Origin: Iris pallida
Taxonomy: Eukaryota; Streptophyta; Magnoliopsida; Asparagales; Iridaceae
Length of the DNA: 64,000 bases
Assembly (NCBI GenBank): GCA_029216955.1
Contig: JANAVB010002199.1
Location: forward strand, 14,439,417 to 14,503,416
Direction of reading: 5' to 3'
Made by a program: the position numbers and the translations under genes. The number at the start of each line of letters is the position of its first letter. Position 1 is the first letter of the stretch. Below the pieces are notes generated by a model, which was not told where the DNA came from, searched no databases, and worked only from the letters and a program-made list of their open reading frames with translations. This document shows, one piece after another, positions 1 to 12,509 of this stretch.

Positions 1-1211
1 TTTGTCTTTGGATAGCGTCAAGTACTAGCACGACGTCAGTCGAATCATGAGACAGTCTAGCACGACATGTATCAAGTCAGCAAGATGTAATCCCGTTAGT
101 GCTAGCCATACATCAGCACGGAAGGAATAAGTTATAGTTTATGTTAGCAAGACACGTGCTTCGGCACTAAGCAAGGCTTTCGCGTATCAAGTATTGGCAT
201 TCGCGTATTGGCTTTCGCGTATCGACATTGCTAAGTCAGGGAGTCGTTAAGCACGACCTCATCTTGAAGCACGGACAAGTCTAAGCTTGGTCTAGAGGCA
301 CGACCTGCACGAGTCGTTCCCCCTTGCCGTCGCTAGCACGAGAATTGGTCTAGAGGCACGCGAAAGTATTGAAAGTCTTGGCACAGTCGAGTTCGCATGA
401 GTTGCTCCTCGGCGAAGTGCTATCTCGAATATGTTGAAGTCTCGAATAGAGTATGGCACGACCCTGCCGTCCCGAGTTAAAGTTTGGTCAAGTACCTAGA
501 CGATGAGGCACTGCCTCGATCGAAATACACGTTGGAATTATAGCGCGACCATGTCATGGTACCTCGGTTTGGTCGAACGTCCTTGTCCTAAAATTGATCC
601 TAAGGCAAGACTAGCAAGATAATCGAAAGGGTTTTAAGCTGCACAAAGTAGATGAACGTGTCGATTTTGTATGGGTGGGCGAGAAGCTCACTCCATCAGT
701 ACAGTTGAGTACTGACACCAACACAGTGTTTCATGTACAGGCACAGGTAGAAGCTCGTGGCACGGAGCTCGCTTGGAGGCGTCGAGGCATGGAGTTCCTC
801 GGCGAGTCGAAGCGTGCGGCCGCGTGGACTCAAAGACTTATACATGACATAATGTATGGACATCGTCTTCCGAAGCTTCCGCTGACTCAAGCATTGTAAT
901 CGAGAGATGAGAGAGAGCAGATAGACTTGTAAAATGAGAGAAAAGTGAGCACGAGAGACTTGTAATTTGGCCTTGCGCCCACAAATGTAATCTTGTATTC
1001 AATATTAATAAAGAGTTCTTTTGAATAACTTGTGTTTGCCTTTAAATTTCTGCTGCAATGTTCAATATTTCTGCTTGGGACTTCTGTGCGACGACCCCGT
1101 CTCCGCCGATGTAATCGACCGTTATGAAACTGCCTTGCATGAGTAAAATTTAGGCTCGTACGGCATCACACCTTAGCGAGGACGATCGCTCCTACGGGAG
1201 CGGGGCGTGCA
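1..1211 (+). mobile_element. 5' LTR of a LARD-like LTR retrotransposon, cut by the window edge
   Basis: This stretch is repeated almost unchanged, in the same orientation, at 5007-6218. The copy ends in TGCA at 1211 and is followed three bases later by a tRNA-Met-type primer binding site, so it is the left LTR of a plus-strand element. An AATAAA polyadenylation signal lies near 1007, shortly before a T-rich stretch. The short open frame at 675-899 is repeated in the other LTR but is not like any protein I know; I treat it as LTR sequence. The true LTR start lies to the left of the window. In the first 60 aligned bases the two LTRs differ at three sites, all transitions, which suggests a fairly recent insertion. 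Confidence 0.88.
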
Positions 1212-1214
1212 TAA

Positions 1215-1226
1215 TGGTATCAGAGC
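1215..1226 (+). other. Primer binding site, initiator tRNA-Met type
   Basis: TGGTATCAGAGC is the standard plant retrotransposon primer site complementary to the 3' end of initiator tRNA-Met. It lies 3 bases after the LTR end, as expected, and fixes the plus orientation of the element. Confidence 0.9.
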
Positions 1227-4200
1227 ACGGCTTTACGTCCTTGGACTCGAATTTTTCAGTTTTGAAAGCTCGTTATTGGGAAAAGAAGTGTGCGCTCTCT
1301 CTCGATTTTTCCTCGACATGTCCATACAATAAGTCTAATTATTTTCTAAAGCTCGTACAAGCGTTCAACCGAACGCATCGATAGGCCATCGCTGGATGCA
1401 TCGGTTGGCCTTTGTGCCGAACGGTATCGAACTTGACTCGATAGAAAACATGTGCTAAGTTAACATGTCGCGTGCGTGCCTAACTAGTCTTACGTCGACC
1501 TAGCAATTCAGCTTGCAAACTCGGAATATAGTTCGCACGGGATAGCTATGCACATGGCATTTTGGCTAAGTTGTGCCGCGTGTCGCGCACCTCGACCTTT
1601 TGGTGCAAACGAGTTACGAACGATATTAAGTACCACTCGGTCGGAACGAAGTTACACTTAGACTGTCTATCTATAGAAACGCTATCGAGTTAACGCTTAG
1701 GCGTACACGGAAGATTGACTTGGATTTTAAGGAAATAGTGCGAACGACTTAGTACGTCGAGACGACGTGAGCGATTACATTAGGGATTCGTCGAACGAAT
1801 CTGAAAGATGTCTTAGCGAATGATGCGAATGTTATTGAGGACTAGATCGGATGGCTCGAATTCGAGTGGTGTATGGTTTGTCTTGGAAATCATTCGAGCA
1901 AAATTAAGGATTACGAGTAACGACGATTATATCGACGAGGCGATGCGGTCGCACAAAGCCTTAGAACGTGTCACGCTTAGTTGGTCGTGACTTCGAATGT
2001 CTCGAACGAGATGTCGTTCAGACAACTTGTGAATGGGCAACGCGAGTTAGAAAACGATTCAGAACGATGAATAAAAGTGAATGTCTTGATCGAAAAAACC
2101 TAGAGGATCGTGCTTACGATTTCGGATTGCGTCAAATAAAATATGACTTGAGTTTTGGACAACGATCTTGAAACTAGCTTGAGGAATAGCGATCGAACTT
2201 GATCTTGAATATCGAGAAGATTGTGGAATATCCCGTTCGGACAATAGCATCAGTCGTACGACTCGAAATTGGTTACAAAGGAAGATCGTCAGGTTACGCA
2301 TATCGTCGATGGTATTGAGGCGTATCAAAGATCGATATGCGATAACTCGGGGGTACTCTGACTCGACAAATGACGATTATGTAAATGTCATTGTTTCGAT
2401 GGATGCTATACTCGGGATGTTGAAATGTGTCGAGAAAAAGATAAACTTGGCTCGAGAATTTTCTGGTTGAACGAATGACAAACGGACTATCGAACTGAGA
2501 TCTTGGCTTGGATGAAAACAAAATGTTTGGATTTGCTTCGTCGATAACCACAACGTTGACGTTCTTGTCTTATGCGAGCGCAACTCCAGCCTCGCACATG
2601 TATCGCGCCGATTAGGGTGATCACTCCGCGTGAGCTCTGGTATGGTGATTCATACAGCGGGGGTGATTGAACTTATATGGTGTGGCAATTTGTATGCTTC
2701 GACTTTTGGTTTGACGCGAAGGTGGACTTCAGAATGACTCGGTGTGCTTGATGATTGAACTTGAGGATTGAGTAGGTCCAATCCGCGTATCGATAATGAA
2801 TTAGTCTAGACTGAAGCAAGAGTTACGTCCCGATGAGAATGATTATTCCGCGGGAGCGTTGCATGGTGATTCATGAACCACCATGGATAATCGGACTCGC
2901 GTGAGATTGGGGCGCAACACATTGTTGAGCTAGATGACCTCGTGATCGAATATATGAATTGGTTAGAAGTGGTGGTTTGAATGGATTCGAATACGCACAA
3001 CGAATGCATTGATGAGAATAGGTGATCGTGCTCGATGTTTTGAAATCTGAGTGACATGAGCTTGGGTAGAAAACTCTGTACTATCGATCTTGATTTGACC
3101 CTAGATTGGGGTCAGTGTTGGCATTATTGTTAGGGAACTATGATTCCAATCCTGACATTGACTTAGCCTTAAGAAATGGCCTAGCGGTTAGGCGAAACGT
3201 CATGTTTCAAGTGTTGCAATCGAAAGATTGATCTTGAGGATTGGCATGGATGGATAGTATAAATCATGAGTATAGGAATACCCCTCACGAGATTCGGCTG
3301 ACATGCATATATTTCAGGGACGCCTGAGTATGTGCACGATGCGACTCGAGTGAGAATAACGAATTCTCTATCATGCGGCTTGGCTGAATGTATGTATTTT
3401 AGGGACGCCTGGAATGCGTGCATGATCCAACCAAGTGATACGTTGAATACAAATGAGACTTGAGGAACGGGAAAGTGTCTTAGAAATTGAAATCGTGTTA
3501 AAGGAAAATTTGATAATAGCGCGAGCGTGGCTCGGAATCGAAGAAATGCGTAGGCGTACCCTGCACGACCGTTATAGTCCCATGTCTAGGCTCGAATAAG
3601 TCTTAGCCATAGAAATGGTAGGATGGCTTGCCTTCAGGAAAGTCTCGAGGACGAGACTTGTTCTGAGTGGTGTATGTTGTAGTGCCCCGTCCCGCAAAGT
3701 CAATTGGAGGAATCGAAACGCCGACGACGTTCGGACTTAGCCTTGCAACGGCTGCTCGAAGGATCGTTCGGTCGAGGCGACTCCTCGATCAGGTGGGATA
3801 GTTTCGATGAACTTGCCTCATCTTAGCCTGCACCTAATAAATCGCATGTTTTCAACTTGCACAAGTAGGCTAATATAAAAGCTACGAACCCACATAGCTA
3901 AGGGAATAATCCCGACCCGTCGGAATGTCTTAGAACATGGAAAATGGTCCCACGGTCTTCATAGAAGTCGGCTCAGCGTGCTTTTAAATGACACTCGATC
4001 CTTCGATCCCGTGGCATGGGAAAAGAAAGTTGGCTTAAGTTGCTAAGTTGTCCCGACACTTGAAATAGCCTAAGTCATAGGCGCCGCCTGCGTGAATGCT
4101 TGATAAAGCATGCACGGTCCTGTCCCGCAAGGCTTAGCATAGCCTTTGCACGTCCCGCAAGTTAAGTCGTCTTCCACGGCTTGTTGGCTTAAGTCTAGGC

Positions 4201-4503
4201 AAGTCGAACGCGTGTACGGCACATTTCCTCGATGCGAAGCTCGACGTAGCCTTTGCTCGTCGAGTCGTTGCCCGAATAGGTTAGACAAGAGTTGTGTTGG
4301 GCTATCAAAGCCATTTCTAGCACTGTCTTGCTCTATCTGCGGTTGTCAAGTCGTGTCCCTTGAGAACAAGGCTCGTCGTATAAAGTATATGACTTGAGCG
4401 TTAGCATCGCCTATAGAACCAGGTCTGTCTAAGGCACGAGCTACAGTAGATTTAGTGAAAAGCTTGTCACGAACAAATGAAGTCCATGCGACTGGTTGTC
4501 GCC

Positions 4504-4693
4504 GAGATCGGTCCCGCTATTTGGGAGTCTCGCTAAGCCTTGATAAGTTCCGCACACGAGATCGGTCCAGCGGCTTGGGAGTCTCGTTTAGTCTTGATAA
4601 GTCCCGCACACGAGATCGGTCCCGCGGCTTGGGAGTCTCGCTATGTCTTGAAAGGAAACACAAGAGATCAGTCCCGCGGCTTGGAAGTCTCAA
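4504..4693 (+). repeat. Tandem array of about 54-bp units (4 copies)
   Basis: Units start at 4504, 4558, 4612 and 4664. Each begins with GAGATCGGTCC or a close variant and contains a GGCTTGGGAGTCTC core. Spacing is 54, 54 and 52 bp. The array lies inside the LARD interior. Confidence 0.85.
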
Positions 4694-5006
4694 CAGAAAG
4701 AGGGAAAACATGGTCATGTTAAGGAAGGACTGGATAGATCTAGTCGAGACTTGCATGGTCATTGGACAACTTGTCGACAAGGTATAGTCTTCTCGAATGA
4801 TTACCGGGATGTCGGGTTCATTCGGCCCGGGGGAAGCGCGTTGCGGCTCAAGGTAGGATGCTGGATAACCGCATGGGAGACTTCGGCGCCTCCGAGCTAG
4901 CTACCCGTGTAGGGACAAGCCGATATCCCACGAGCCAGTCCAAGATAGCTTGACATTGCTAGTGACCACTCATGTAGATGTGTCGGCAAGAGCGACAATC
5001 CGCGTG

Positions 5007-6218
5007 TTTGCCTTTGGATAGCGTCAAGTACTAGCACGGCGTCGGTCGAATCATGAGACAGTCTAGCACGACATGTATCAAGTCAGCAAGATGTAATCCC
5101 GTTAGTGCTAGCCATGTATCAGCACGGAAGGAATGAGTTATAGTTTATGTTAGCAAGACACGTGCTTCGGCACTAAGCAAGGCTTTCGCGTATCAAGTAT
5201 TGGCATTCGCGTATTAGCTTTCGCGTATCGGCATTGCTAAGTCAGGGAGTCGTTAGGCACGACCTCATCTTGAAGCACAGACAAGTCTAAGCTTGGTCTA
5301 GAGGCATGACCTGTACGAGTCGTTCCCCCTTGCCGTCGCTAGCACGAGAATTGGTCTAGAGGCACACGAAAGTATTGAAAGTCTTGGCACGGCCGAGTCC
5401 GCATGAGTTGCTCCTCGGCGAAGTGCTATCTCGAATATGTTGAAGTCTCGAATAGAGTATGGCACGACCCTGCCATCCCGAGTTGAAGTTTGGTCAAGTA
5501 CCTAGACGATAAGGCACTGCCTCGATCGAAATACACGTTGGAATTATAGCGCGACCATGTCATGGCACCTCGGTTTGGTCGAATGTCCTTGTCCTAAAAT
5601 TGATCCTAAGGCAAGACTAGCAAGACAATCGAAAGGGTTTTAAGCTGCACAAAGTAAATGAACGTGTCAGTTTTGTATGGATGGGCGAGAAGCTCACTCC
5701 ACCAGTACAGTTGAGCACTGATACCCACACAGTGTTTCATGTGCAGGCACAGGTAGAAGCTCGTGGCACGGAGCTCGCTTGGAGGCGTCGAGGCATGGAG
5801 TTCCTCGGCGAGTCGAAGCGTGCGGCCGCGTGGACTCAAAGACTTATACAGGACATAATGTATGGACATCGCCTTCCGAAGCTTCCGCTGACTCAAGCAT
5901 TGTAATCGAAAGATGAGAGAGAGCAGAGAGACTTGTAAAATGAGAGAAAAGTGAGCACGAGAGACTTGTATTTTGGCCTTGCTCCCATAAATATAATCTT
6001 GTATTCAATATCAATAAAGAGTTCTTTTGAATAACTTGTGTTTGCCTTTAAATTTCTGCTGTAATGTTCAATATTTTTGCTTGGGACTTCTGTGCGACGA
6101 CCCCGTCTCCGCCGATGTAATCGGCCGTTATGAAACTGCCTTACACGAGCACAATTTAGGCTCGTGTGGCATCACGCCTTAGCAAGGACGATCGCTCCTA
6201 CGGGAGCGGGGCATGACA
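5007..6218 (+). mobile_element. 3' LTR of the LARD-like element
   Basis: Aligns base for base with 1-1211 and ends TGACA at 6218. An AATAAA signal lies near 6015. Immediately to the right the sequence continues as the antisense of a Ty3/gypsy RNase H domain, so the element inserted into that coding region. The expected 5-bp target duplication would be GAGAT (6219-6223), but its partner lies outside the window. The left boundary is a minimum: the LTR may start somewhat before 5007. Confidence 0.87.
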
Positions 6219-7390
6219 GAGATAGTGCTTCCATGCGAACATAACCGTTGCAAGCTCCAAATCATGCGTGGGATAGTTCTTCTCATGAGTCCAAAATTGC
6301 CTAGATGCATAAGCAATTACTTTTTCGTGTTGTTGAAGAACACAGCCCAATCCTTTACCGGAAGCATCACTGTAAATTGAGAAACTGCCGGTACCTGAGG
6401 GTAGCGCAAGTATCGGCGCCGTAGTAAGTCTCTTCTTCAGTTCCTCAAATGCTGACTGACAAGCTTCAGACCAAACAAATTCTTCGTTCTTCCTGGTGAG
6501 CGTCGTCATCGTCTCAGCAATCATGGAGAAGTCCTTTACAAATTTTCGGTAGTAGCCAGCTAAGCCCAAGAAGCTTCTGATTTCTGTAACTGAACTTGGT
6601 GCAGTCCACTTCTCAATAGCAGCTATCTTCATCGGATCCATCGAAATTCCTTCTCCTGTGATAATATGGCATAGAAAATCCACCTTGTCTAAGAAGAATT
6701 CGCATTTAGATAGCTTACCATAGAGCTTCTCCTTCCTTAAAGTTCCCAAAACTTTTTTCAGGTGCTTTTCATGCTCTTTTTTGGTCTTCGAGTAGATCAG
6801 AATATCATCGATGAAGACAACAACAAACTGATCCAGGTATTCATGGAAGACCTTGTTCATAAGGTTCATGAATACCGCAGGAGCATTCGTCAGTCCAAAC
6901 GGCATGACCAAAAATTTATATTGTCCATATTTGGTGTTGAACGCCGTCTTTAAAATATCCTCCTTTCTGACCTTGATTTGATGGTAGCCAGACCTGAGAT
7001 CTATCTTCGAGAATACCTTAGCTCCACTCAGTTGATCAAACAGGTCATCGATCCGGGGCAGAGGGTACTTGTTCTTAATGGTGATGTTGTTCAGCACCCG
7101 GTAATTAATGCACATCCGTACGGTTCCATCCTTCTTAGGCACGAACAAAACTGGCACTCCCCAGGATGAAGCTCCATCTCTGATAAACCCTGGGCCTTCA
7201 GTTCGTCAATCTGGTCCTTCATCTCCTTTGCCTCCTTTGGGTTAACTCTGTAGCATCTTCGAAAAATAGGGGAAGAGCCGGGAACTAGGTCGATGGTGAA
7301 CTCCACACCTCGATCCGGGGGCAATCTCGGAAGACTATCAGGGAAGACGTCCATAAATTCCGCTATGATTGGGTGAGGAGGCCCGGGTTC
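6219..7390 (-). pseudogene. Ty3/gypsy pol fragment: reverse transcriptase and start of RNase H
   Basis: Read on the minus strand this encodes the RT of a Ty3/gypsy retrotransposon: a [15 protein letters not shown] motif, [15 protein letters not shown], a catalytic FIDDILIYS (YVDD-equivalent) block and [13 protein letters not shown]. The RNase H domain begins with [13 protein letters not shown] and breaks off after [13 protein letters not shown], where the LARD element is inserted at 6218/6219. Two lesions precede RT: a stop codon near 7391 separates it from the protease frame, and a single-base deletion near 7184 shifts the frame just before the VPVLFV segment. The rest of pol (RNase H end, integrase) would lie beyond the left edge of the window. 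A defective relic. Confidence 0.93.
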
Positions 7391-9219
7391 TTAGGTGATA
7401 GAGGAGTAGATAACACTCTTCATGTCTTTCGGAGCTCGATAGATTTCAAACTCCGGTTCTCCTGGTGGGCTGAAGATTATACATCCTCTGTGAAAATCTA
7501 TCAGCGCATGCTGCTCACTTAACCAGTCCATCCCTAGGACTACATCATAGTTGGGTAAGGGCATCACAAGTAAGGGTGCTAAGAATTTGTGGCCTGAGAT
7601 AGTTATGGGGCAGTTACATGTCTCGGTGATGGGTATGGGTCCACCACCGGTCATAACTCTACATATCATCTTGCTAAATCCCGTAACTAGATGGTGTCCA
7701 GAAATGAACTTTGATGATATAAAACTGTGTGATGCACCAGAATCAAATAATGCTAGAGCAGGATGTGAAAATACATAAATGGAACCTGTGATGACATCAG
7801 CGGTGGGTTCCTGCTCTAGTTCTTGCTCGTCTGCTGCTAGGGCAAAAGCTCGTCCGGTCTTCTGCTGATGTTGTCCGAACCATTGTTGCTGAGTGGATAG
7901 AGGAGCTCTTTGCTGAGTTGCTCTGGTCCGGGTGAATGCTGTAGGGCAGTCCCTCACTTGGTGGGTGGCAGACCCACAAACTAGGCAGTATCCCAGTTTT
8001 TTCCTGCAGATGTTCGCCGGATGTCCTGGCCTCTTACAGAAGTTGTAGACAAGGATTTTCTTCTGAGGTGCTCTGTCACTGGTCCTCGCCTGATGGTGCT
8101 GCTGGTGGTGGTGAAGAGGCTTGTTGTTGTTATGGTTGTTGACGTTGGGCCTCTTCTGGTTACCCTGGAAGTTGCTAGTTCTAGGATACTCCCTTTTTGA
8201 ATGAGGAGGCTGGCTCTTCTCCACATCCTGAGCTCGTATCAGGATCTTCTCGTACGTTTTGGCGCCGCCTGCGATCACAGGGGTGCGAATATCTTCCCTT
8301 AGTCCATACCTGAATCTTTCAGCACGATCTGCGAGGTCAGCGACCAAGTTCTTGGCAAAGCGGCTAAGTCGGTCGAACTCTGCCGCATACTCTCCAACCA
8401 TCATGTTCTCTTGCTTCAGATCTTGGAACTATCTTTCCATCTCCCGCAGCTCTGATGTTGGAAAGGATTTCCTGCGGAACAACCTCTTGAAGGTGTCACA
8501 GTCGAGCTGCTTATCCTGGAGTCGGGGTTCATTCCGATACCAGGTGCTTGCTACATCTTGTAGCTAGAGTACTACTGCTTCGACCTGGAGGTCGTCTGGT
8601 AGTCGAGCGACGCTGAGGAGACGCTCCATGCTGCCGAGCCATTCGTCGGCATAGATGATTCCCTCGGTTCCTTTAAAGGGTCGAGGGTCCTGCTTCTTAA
8701 AGTTCTCGATATTGCCGACCTTCACATAATAATATGTCTCCTATCAAATTGAATGGCCTTAATGATACATAAATTAACTCTTAGATTTATGTTTACCTTA
8801 TCAAGCCTTGGTTCCGATTGAGCCGCTCCTCCTCTCTCGAGGGCAGCCATAGCCACGTTATGGGCATTCTCCATGCCTTCTATCATGATTGCGGTCTATT
8901 CGCGATGGGCTTCAGCTTGGGCTCTCTGGGCCTCAAGTACTCCTCGTAGAAGGCCTACGAGCTCGGTGGGGTCCACCGGTACTGCTGGGGCAGCTGGTGC
9001 GGGCACTACCGCAGGGGACTGCGGCTCAGTTCGGGGAGGTGCAGGTTCTGCCGTTTGAGCTGTTGTAGCATAAACGGCGTAGGGTGCTGGTGCAGCGTGG
9101 GGACGGCCAGTTAGCTGCAAAGGAGGAGGGTCCGGGCGTGCTTGAGGAGGTGGGGTGTGATCGGTAGATGACACCTCATCGTCAGCAGGGCCGGAGCGGG
9201 TGGTCTTACCTTTGGCCAT
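7391..9219 (-). pseudogene. Ty3/gypsy gag and aspartic protease, broken by stops
   Basis: The minus strand encodes a gag protein starting MAKGKTTRSGPADDE at 9219, then a proline-rich stretch and a gag core (GEYAAEFDRLSRFAKN). A CCHC zinc knuckle follows (CLVCGSATHQVRDC, spacing C-x2-C-x4-H-x4-C), then the retroviral-type protease active site LFDSGASHSFIS. In-frame TAG codons interrupt gag at about 8898, 8566 and 8431. A 56-bp stretch at 8741-8796 must be removed to keep the frame. It is continuous with the RT segment to the left and belongs to the element whose LTR is at 9407-12624. LTR length suggests a Tekay/Del-like chromovirus, but no chromodomain is in view. Confidence 0.9.
8741..8796 (-). 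other. Short intron-like insertion in gypsy gag
   Basis: On the minus strand the sequence reads AAG|GTAAAC ... TTGATAG|GAG. Removing the 56 bases joins RLDK to ETYYYVKV in frame, and this joined frame matches the expected gag reading. The length is not a multiple of three. At 56 bp it is short for a plant intron, so it may be a chance insertion rather than a spliced intron. Confidence 0.45.
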
Positions 9220-9380
9220 ACTCTGGAAGGTTTAGGATGCAATACATAAGCAAGGTATCCTACCAGTCTATAATCAAACAAAAATATTTATATATATATA
9301 ATTCGGACCTATGTTGTGACAAATCAATGTTCTAATATTCTAATTGTTTCTAGGTATGTTCACCCTAGTTGTTGTTTTCG

Positions 9381-9397
9381 ACCTGCATGGGCCACCA
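9381..9397 (-). other. Putative primer binding site of the gypsy element
   Basis: Directly inside the LTR end the minus strand reads TGGTGGCCCATGCAGGT, ten bases after the LTR. It starts TGGT as primer sites do, but is not the usual tRNA-Met type; it could be a decayed site or one for another tRNA. Confidence 0.35.
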
Positions 9398-9406
9398 CTA
9401 AAAATA

Positions 9407-12400
9407 TGTCACGATCCGATCCCAAATTGTTGGGTCGAATCGGATCATGTCCAGCCTGCACCGTTGTGAGACAGTGGCAGTAAGCTGTTTTTAGTTGCAA
9501 GAATCTTCAACAACAACTATACATTTGTCACAACTCGAACATACGAAAATTTTAAAGCTTTTAATATTCAACAAAGAGAAGTACAATTGGAAATGAAAAG
9601 TACTGAAATAAAATATTGAATTCAAAATCTACAAACTCCAACACAATAAAAACTAGGTAGCTGAAAAAACGACTAGCTAAACGATCGGCTCATCGGCCTC
9701 TGGTTCTGCGTCCTCCAAGGGTGACTCTGGCAACACCACAAGATATAACACCGGGTCATAGTAGCTATTGTACACTAGCTCAGCATTATCAACATCACCT
9801 ATTGGGGGGGGATCCAGTCAGGAAAGGAGCAAGTACGAGTACATATCCGACATTCTAAATAATAATAGAAAGATGCAATTTTAAACAGTTGAAATACTTT
9901 GAACAATATTTTCCTATAATTTTTAGCAATTCAGTATTTAAAACAATGTGATTTGAGTAAGTAACGTCTATGACCGACTTGGATTGTACAATAGCATCCT
10001 AGCGATGCGATACGGCTTAATCCCGTGTGTAAGAGGGGTAAGCTCGCCCAATAATATAATATGAGGGTATTGGTCATAAACGCTACACTACTCCTCCAAT
10101 ATCCCCACAATCAATAATCGAATTCAAGGAGAGAGTTCCGTGTAGCAATGTGGTTTAAGCATGCAACATGACAATTACTAATTAAAAGTCAAAAAAACAT
10201 AACCGTAACTTGCCTCTGTTTGTATGACTGGATCGGGATGTCGGTACCGGAAAGGAAGTCAAGTACATCCTCGAAATCCTACAGTTTGAGAATCCTGACT
10301 TAGAACCATAAATGAGCCATATCTAGGTGTGCTAGTTGCAATTTCTAGAAACAGACCCTAGTCAGATTTTAAGTTATTAAATTAATCTACCGAAATCCGT
10401 CTAACGTCGTAAACTACATTTGTTATCAATTAACAGGATAAACCGATTACTGATTTATTAGGAAAAATAGCAATTACCGGTTAATTGGCAAAACTTTGTA
10501 TTTTAATAATATATCTAAAACTAAGTTTTCTTTAAATGATGAAAACATGAACTTTTTAATTAATAGTAATTTATTCACTTTAATTAAATGTGAGAAATCT
10601 TTATTAATTTTATACAAAATAATTAATACCAAATTATAATTATGTGCCTAGCTACGCCAACAACAAACCCAAAAAAGAAAATAGAAAATCTACACTACAC
10701 AATTACAGGGCCAAAGAAAATAAAAAAAAACTGGGCTTATGCCCTTACAACAAAATAAATTAAATTAAATAGCTGAGGCGAGCTCTGAGTGCCGTGAAGC
10801 AGTCCAAACAGAAGGCCGAGGCCCTGCACCCAAAATACTAAGGGCTAGTAACCAGTTCTAAAATAAAATACAATTAAATATAATTTGTAGAAAATAGGGC
10901 GTCTCAGACTTGGTCATGCAATCTCATGTTGCTGGCTAACGCCTCAACATATAGGAAGGTCCTGTAGCGTTTGCGTTTCGCCGAGGCTCGTTCGACCGAT
11001 ACGGTCGTCGCCTAAGGGGATACAGAAAATCCACAAAATCTACACTTAAACCAAACTGAAACCAATTTTGCAAACCGTTTACAAAGACCGAAATTTGGAA
11101 ATAGATTTTTAATTACCAAATTATTGAACTTAATTAAATACTATTATTTTGAAATATTTTACCGAAAATTTAGGCGGCACCTCCTCTGTAACTAGGATAA
11201 CCTAGCCACGAGACGGTACCGATCCACACCCAAAAGTCTATCCCAAACCAGGGAGACAACACAAAGTCCAACCCAAAATGAATATAAGCCACAAAAATTA
11301 TAATTATAATCGACTCAAGCGTAATAGTCTACAGCAAATAACTAACAAAAGAATAAAACATATATACTAAGAATGTCCAAACTAGGGTATAAACCCACAG
11401 CACAAAGCAAACACTAATCAAAGAACAAAACCCAAAGAATATACTATAACCCACAGAACTAAGTCCGAGGGGTCTCGAACGTCGTATCCCCTAACACAAC
11501 AAAATGAAAAGTCGATCCCCGTAACGGAGTCGGGACCGCGTCATCATCGACTCTACGACGGGAGGGACACGGGGTCACGAAATTATACCTCGGGTGCTCG
11601 GCTAGAGCTCTCAGATGTAAAAATAGAGGAAAGAATCCGTACGGACAGCGGGATTGGCTCGGGATAGCACGTACGGAAACGCGGACAGTGCACGGATAGC
11701 GTACATGAGCCGCGAAACAGCAGATCGGGGCCCAGGGCACGAGAAACAACGGATCGGGCCGTTGGAAAGGTGGAGCACGGACGGGGCGACGCCGGAACAG
11801 CGCACAGGGGCGTGGTCACGGGGAACGGTGGAGACGACTCACGGGAAGCCGAGCGGACGCACGACACGGGACGGCCGCGGACGGGGCAGCGCCGACGCGG
11901 GGTCGGGACGTTGGAAGGCGGCACAGCCGCGGGATTGGGGCCGAACGGCGGACGGCCGCGGGGGTGCTCGGAATCGAGCGACGAGGCGTGGCACGGGCTC
12001 GGATGGGCGACCGACGCACGGTGCTCTGGTCGGGCTAGGGCACGGCTCGAGAAAAATGAGGGGAGAGGAGAGTTCTGTGGATGAAAGGGGAGAGAGTAAT
12101 TTTGTGAATTCTGTGAAGGGAAAGAGTGAGTTGGGGGTTTCATAGGAGGATGGGAAGAGAAGAAAATGAGTGGAAGAGAGAGAGATGTGGAGAGAAAAGG
12201 GGGAGCTCGGTCAAGTCGTGGGGAATGGGTCCTAGACCCAGTGTGTGGGGGGAAAGAACGAGAAAAATAGGTTTAGGAAATTAGTATTTAGGAATTTCTT
12301 TTATTTTATTTATATAAAAATATTTCTAAAGCCAAAAGATTTTTAAGGGATGGATTCGGGACAGGAAAACGAAGTCAGGCTCGGCTAAACAATCAAAATC

Positions 12401-12468
12401 CAATTTATTTTTTGAAATAATATTTTTTTCCTAATCCGACTAATAGTATAATAGTAGTAGTAGTAGTA

Positions 12469-12509
<41 letters not shown>

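Larger units (their letters stand above)
1212..5006 (+). mobile_element. Non-coding internal region of the LARD-like element
   Basis: About 3.8 kb lies between the two LTR copies. No gag, protease, reverse transcriptase or integrase motif can be read in any frame; open frames are all under about 110 codons and look random. A long LTR pair, a normal primer site and a large non-coding interior fit the LARD class (large retrotransposon derivative), which depends on a partner's proteins. I could not place the polypurine tract or the exact start of the 3' LTR, so part of the right end of this interval may belong to that LTR. Confidence 0.75.

Noticed and set aside
675..899. 74-codon frame repeated at 5681-5905
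   Set aside because: Repeated only because it lies in both LTRs; no known domain, and the old copy does not keep it open.
4504..4693. CRISPR-like array
   Set aside because: Head-to-tail 54-bp units without unique spacers, inside a plant retrotransposon.
11583..12143. 186-codon frame and its antisense frames in the gypsy LTR
   Set aside because: Lies in the GC-rich LTR block; no motif. The matching block of the solo LTR does not conserve the protein.
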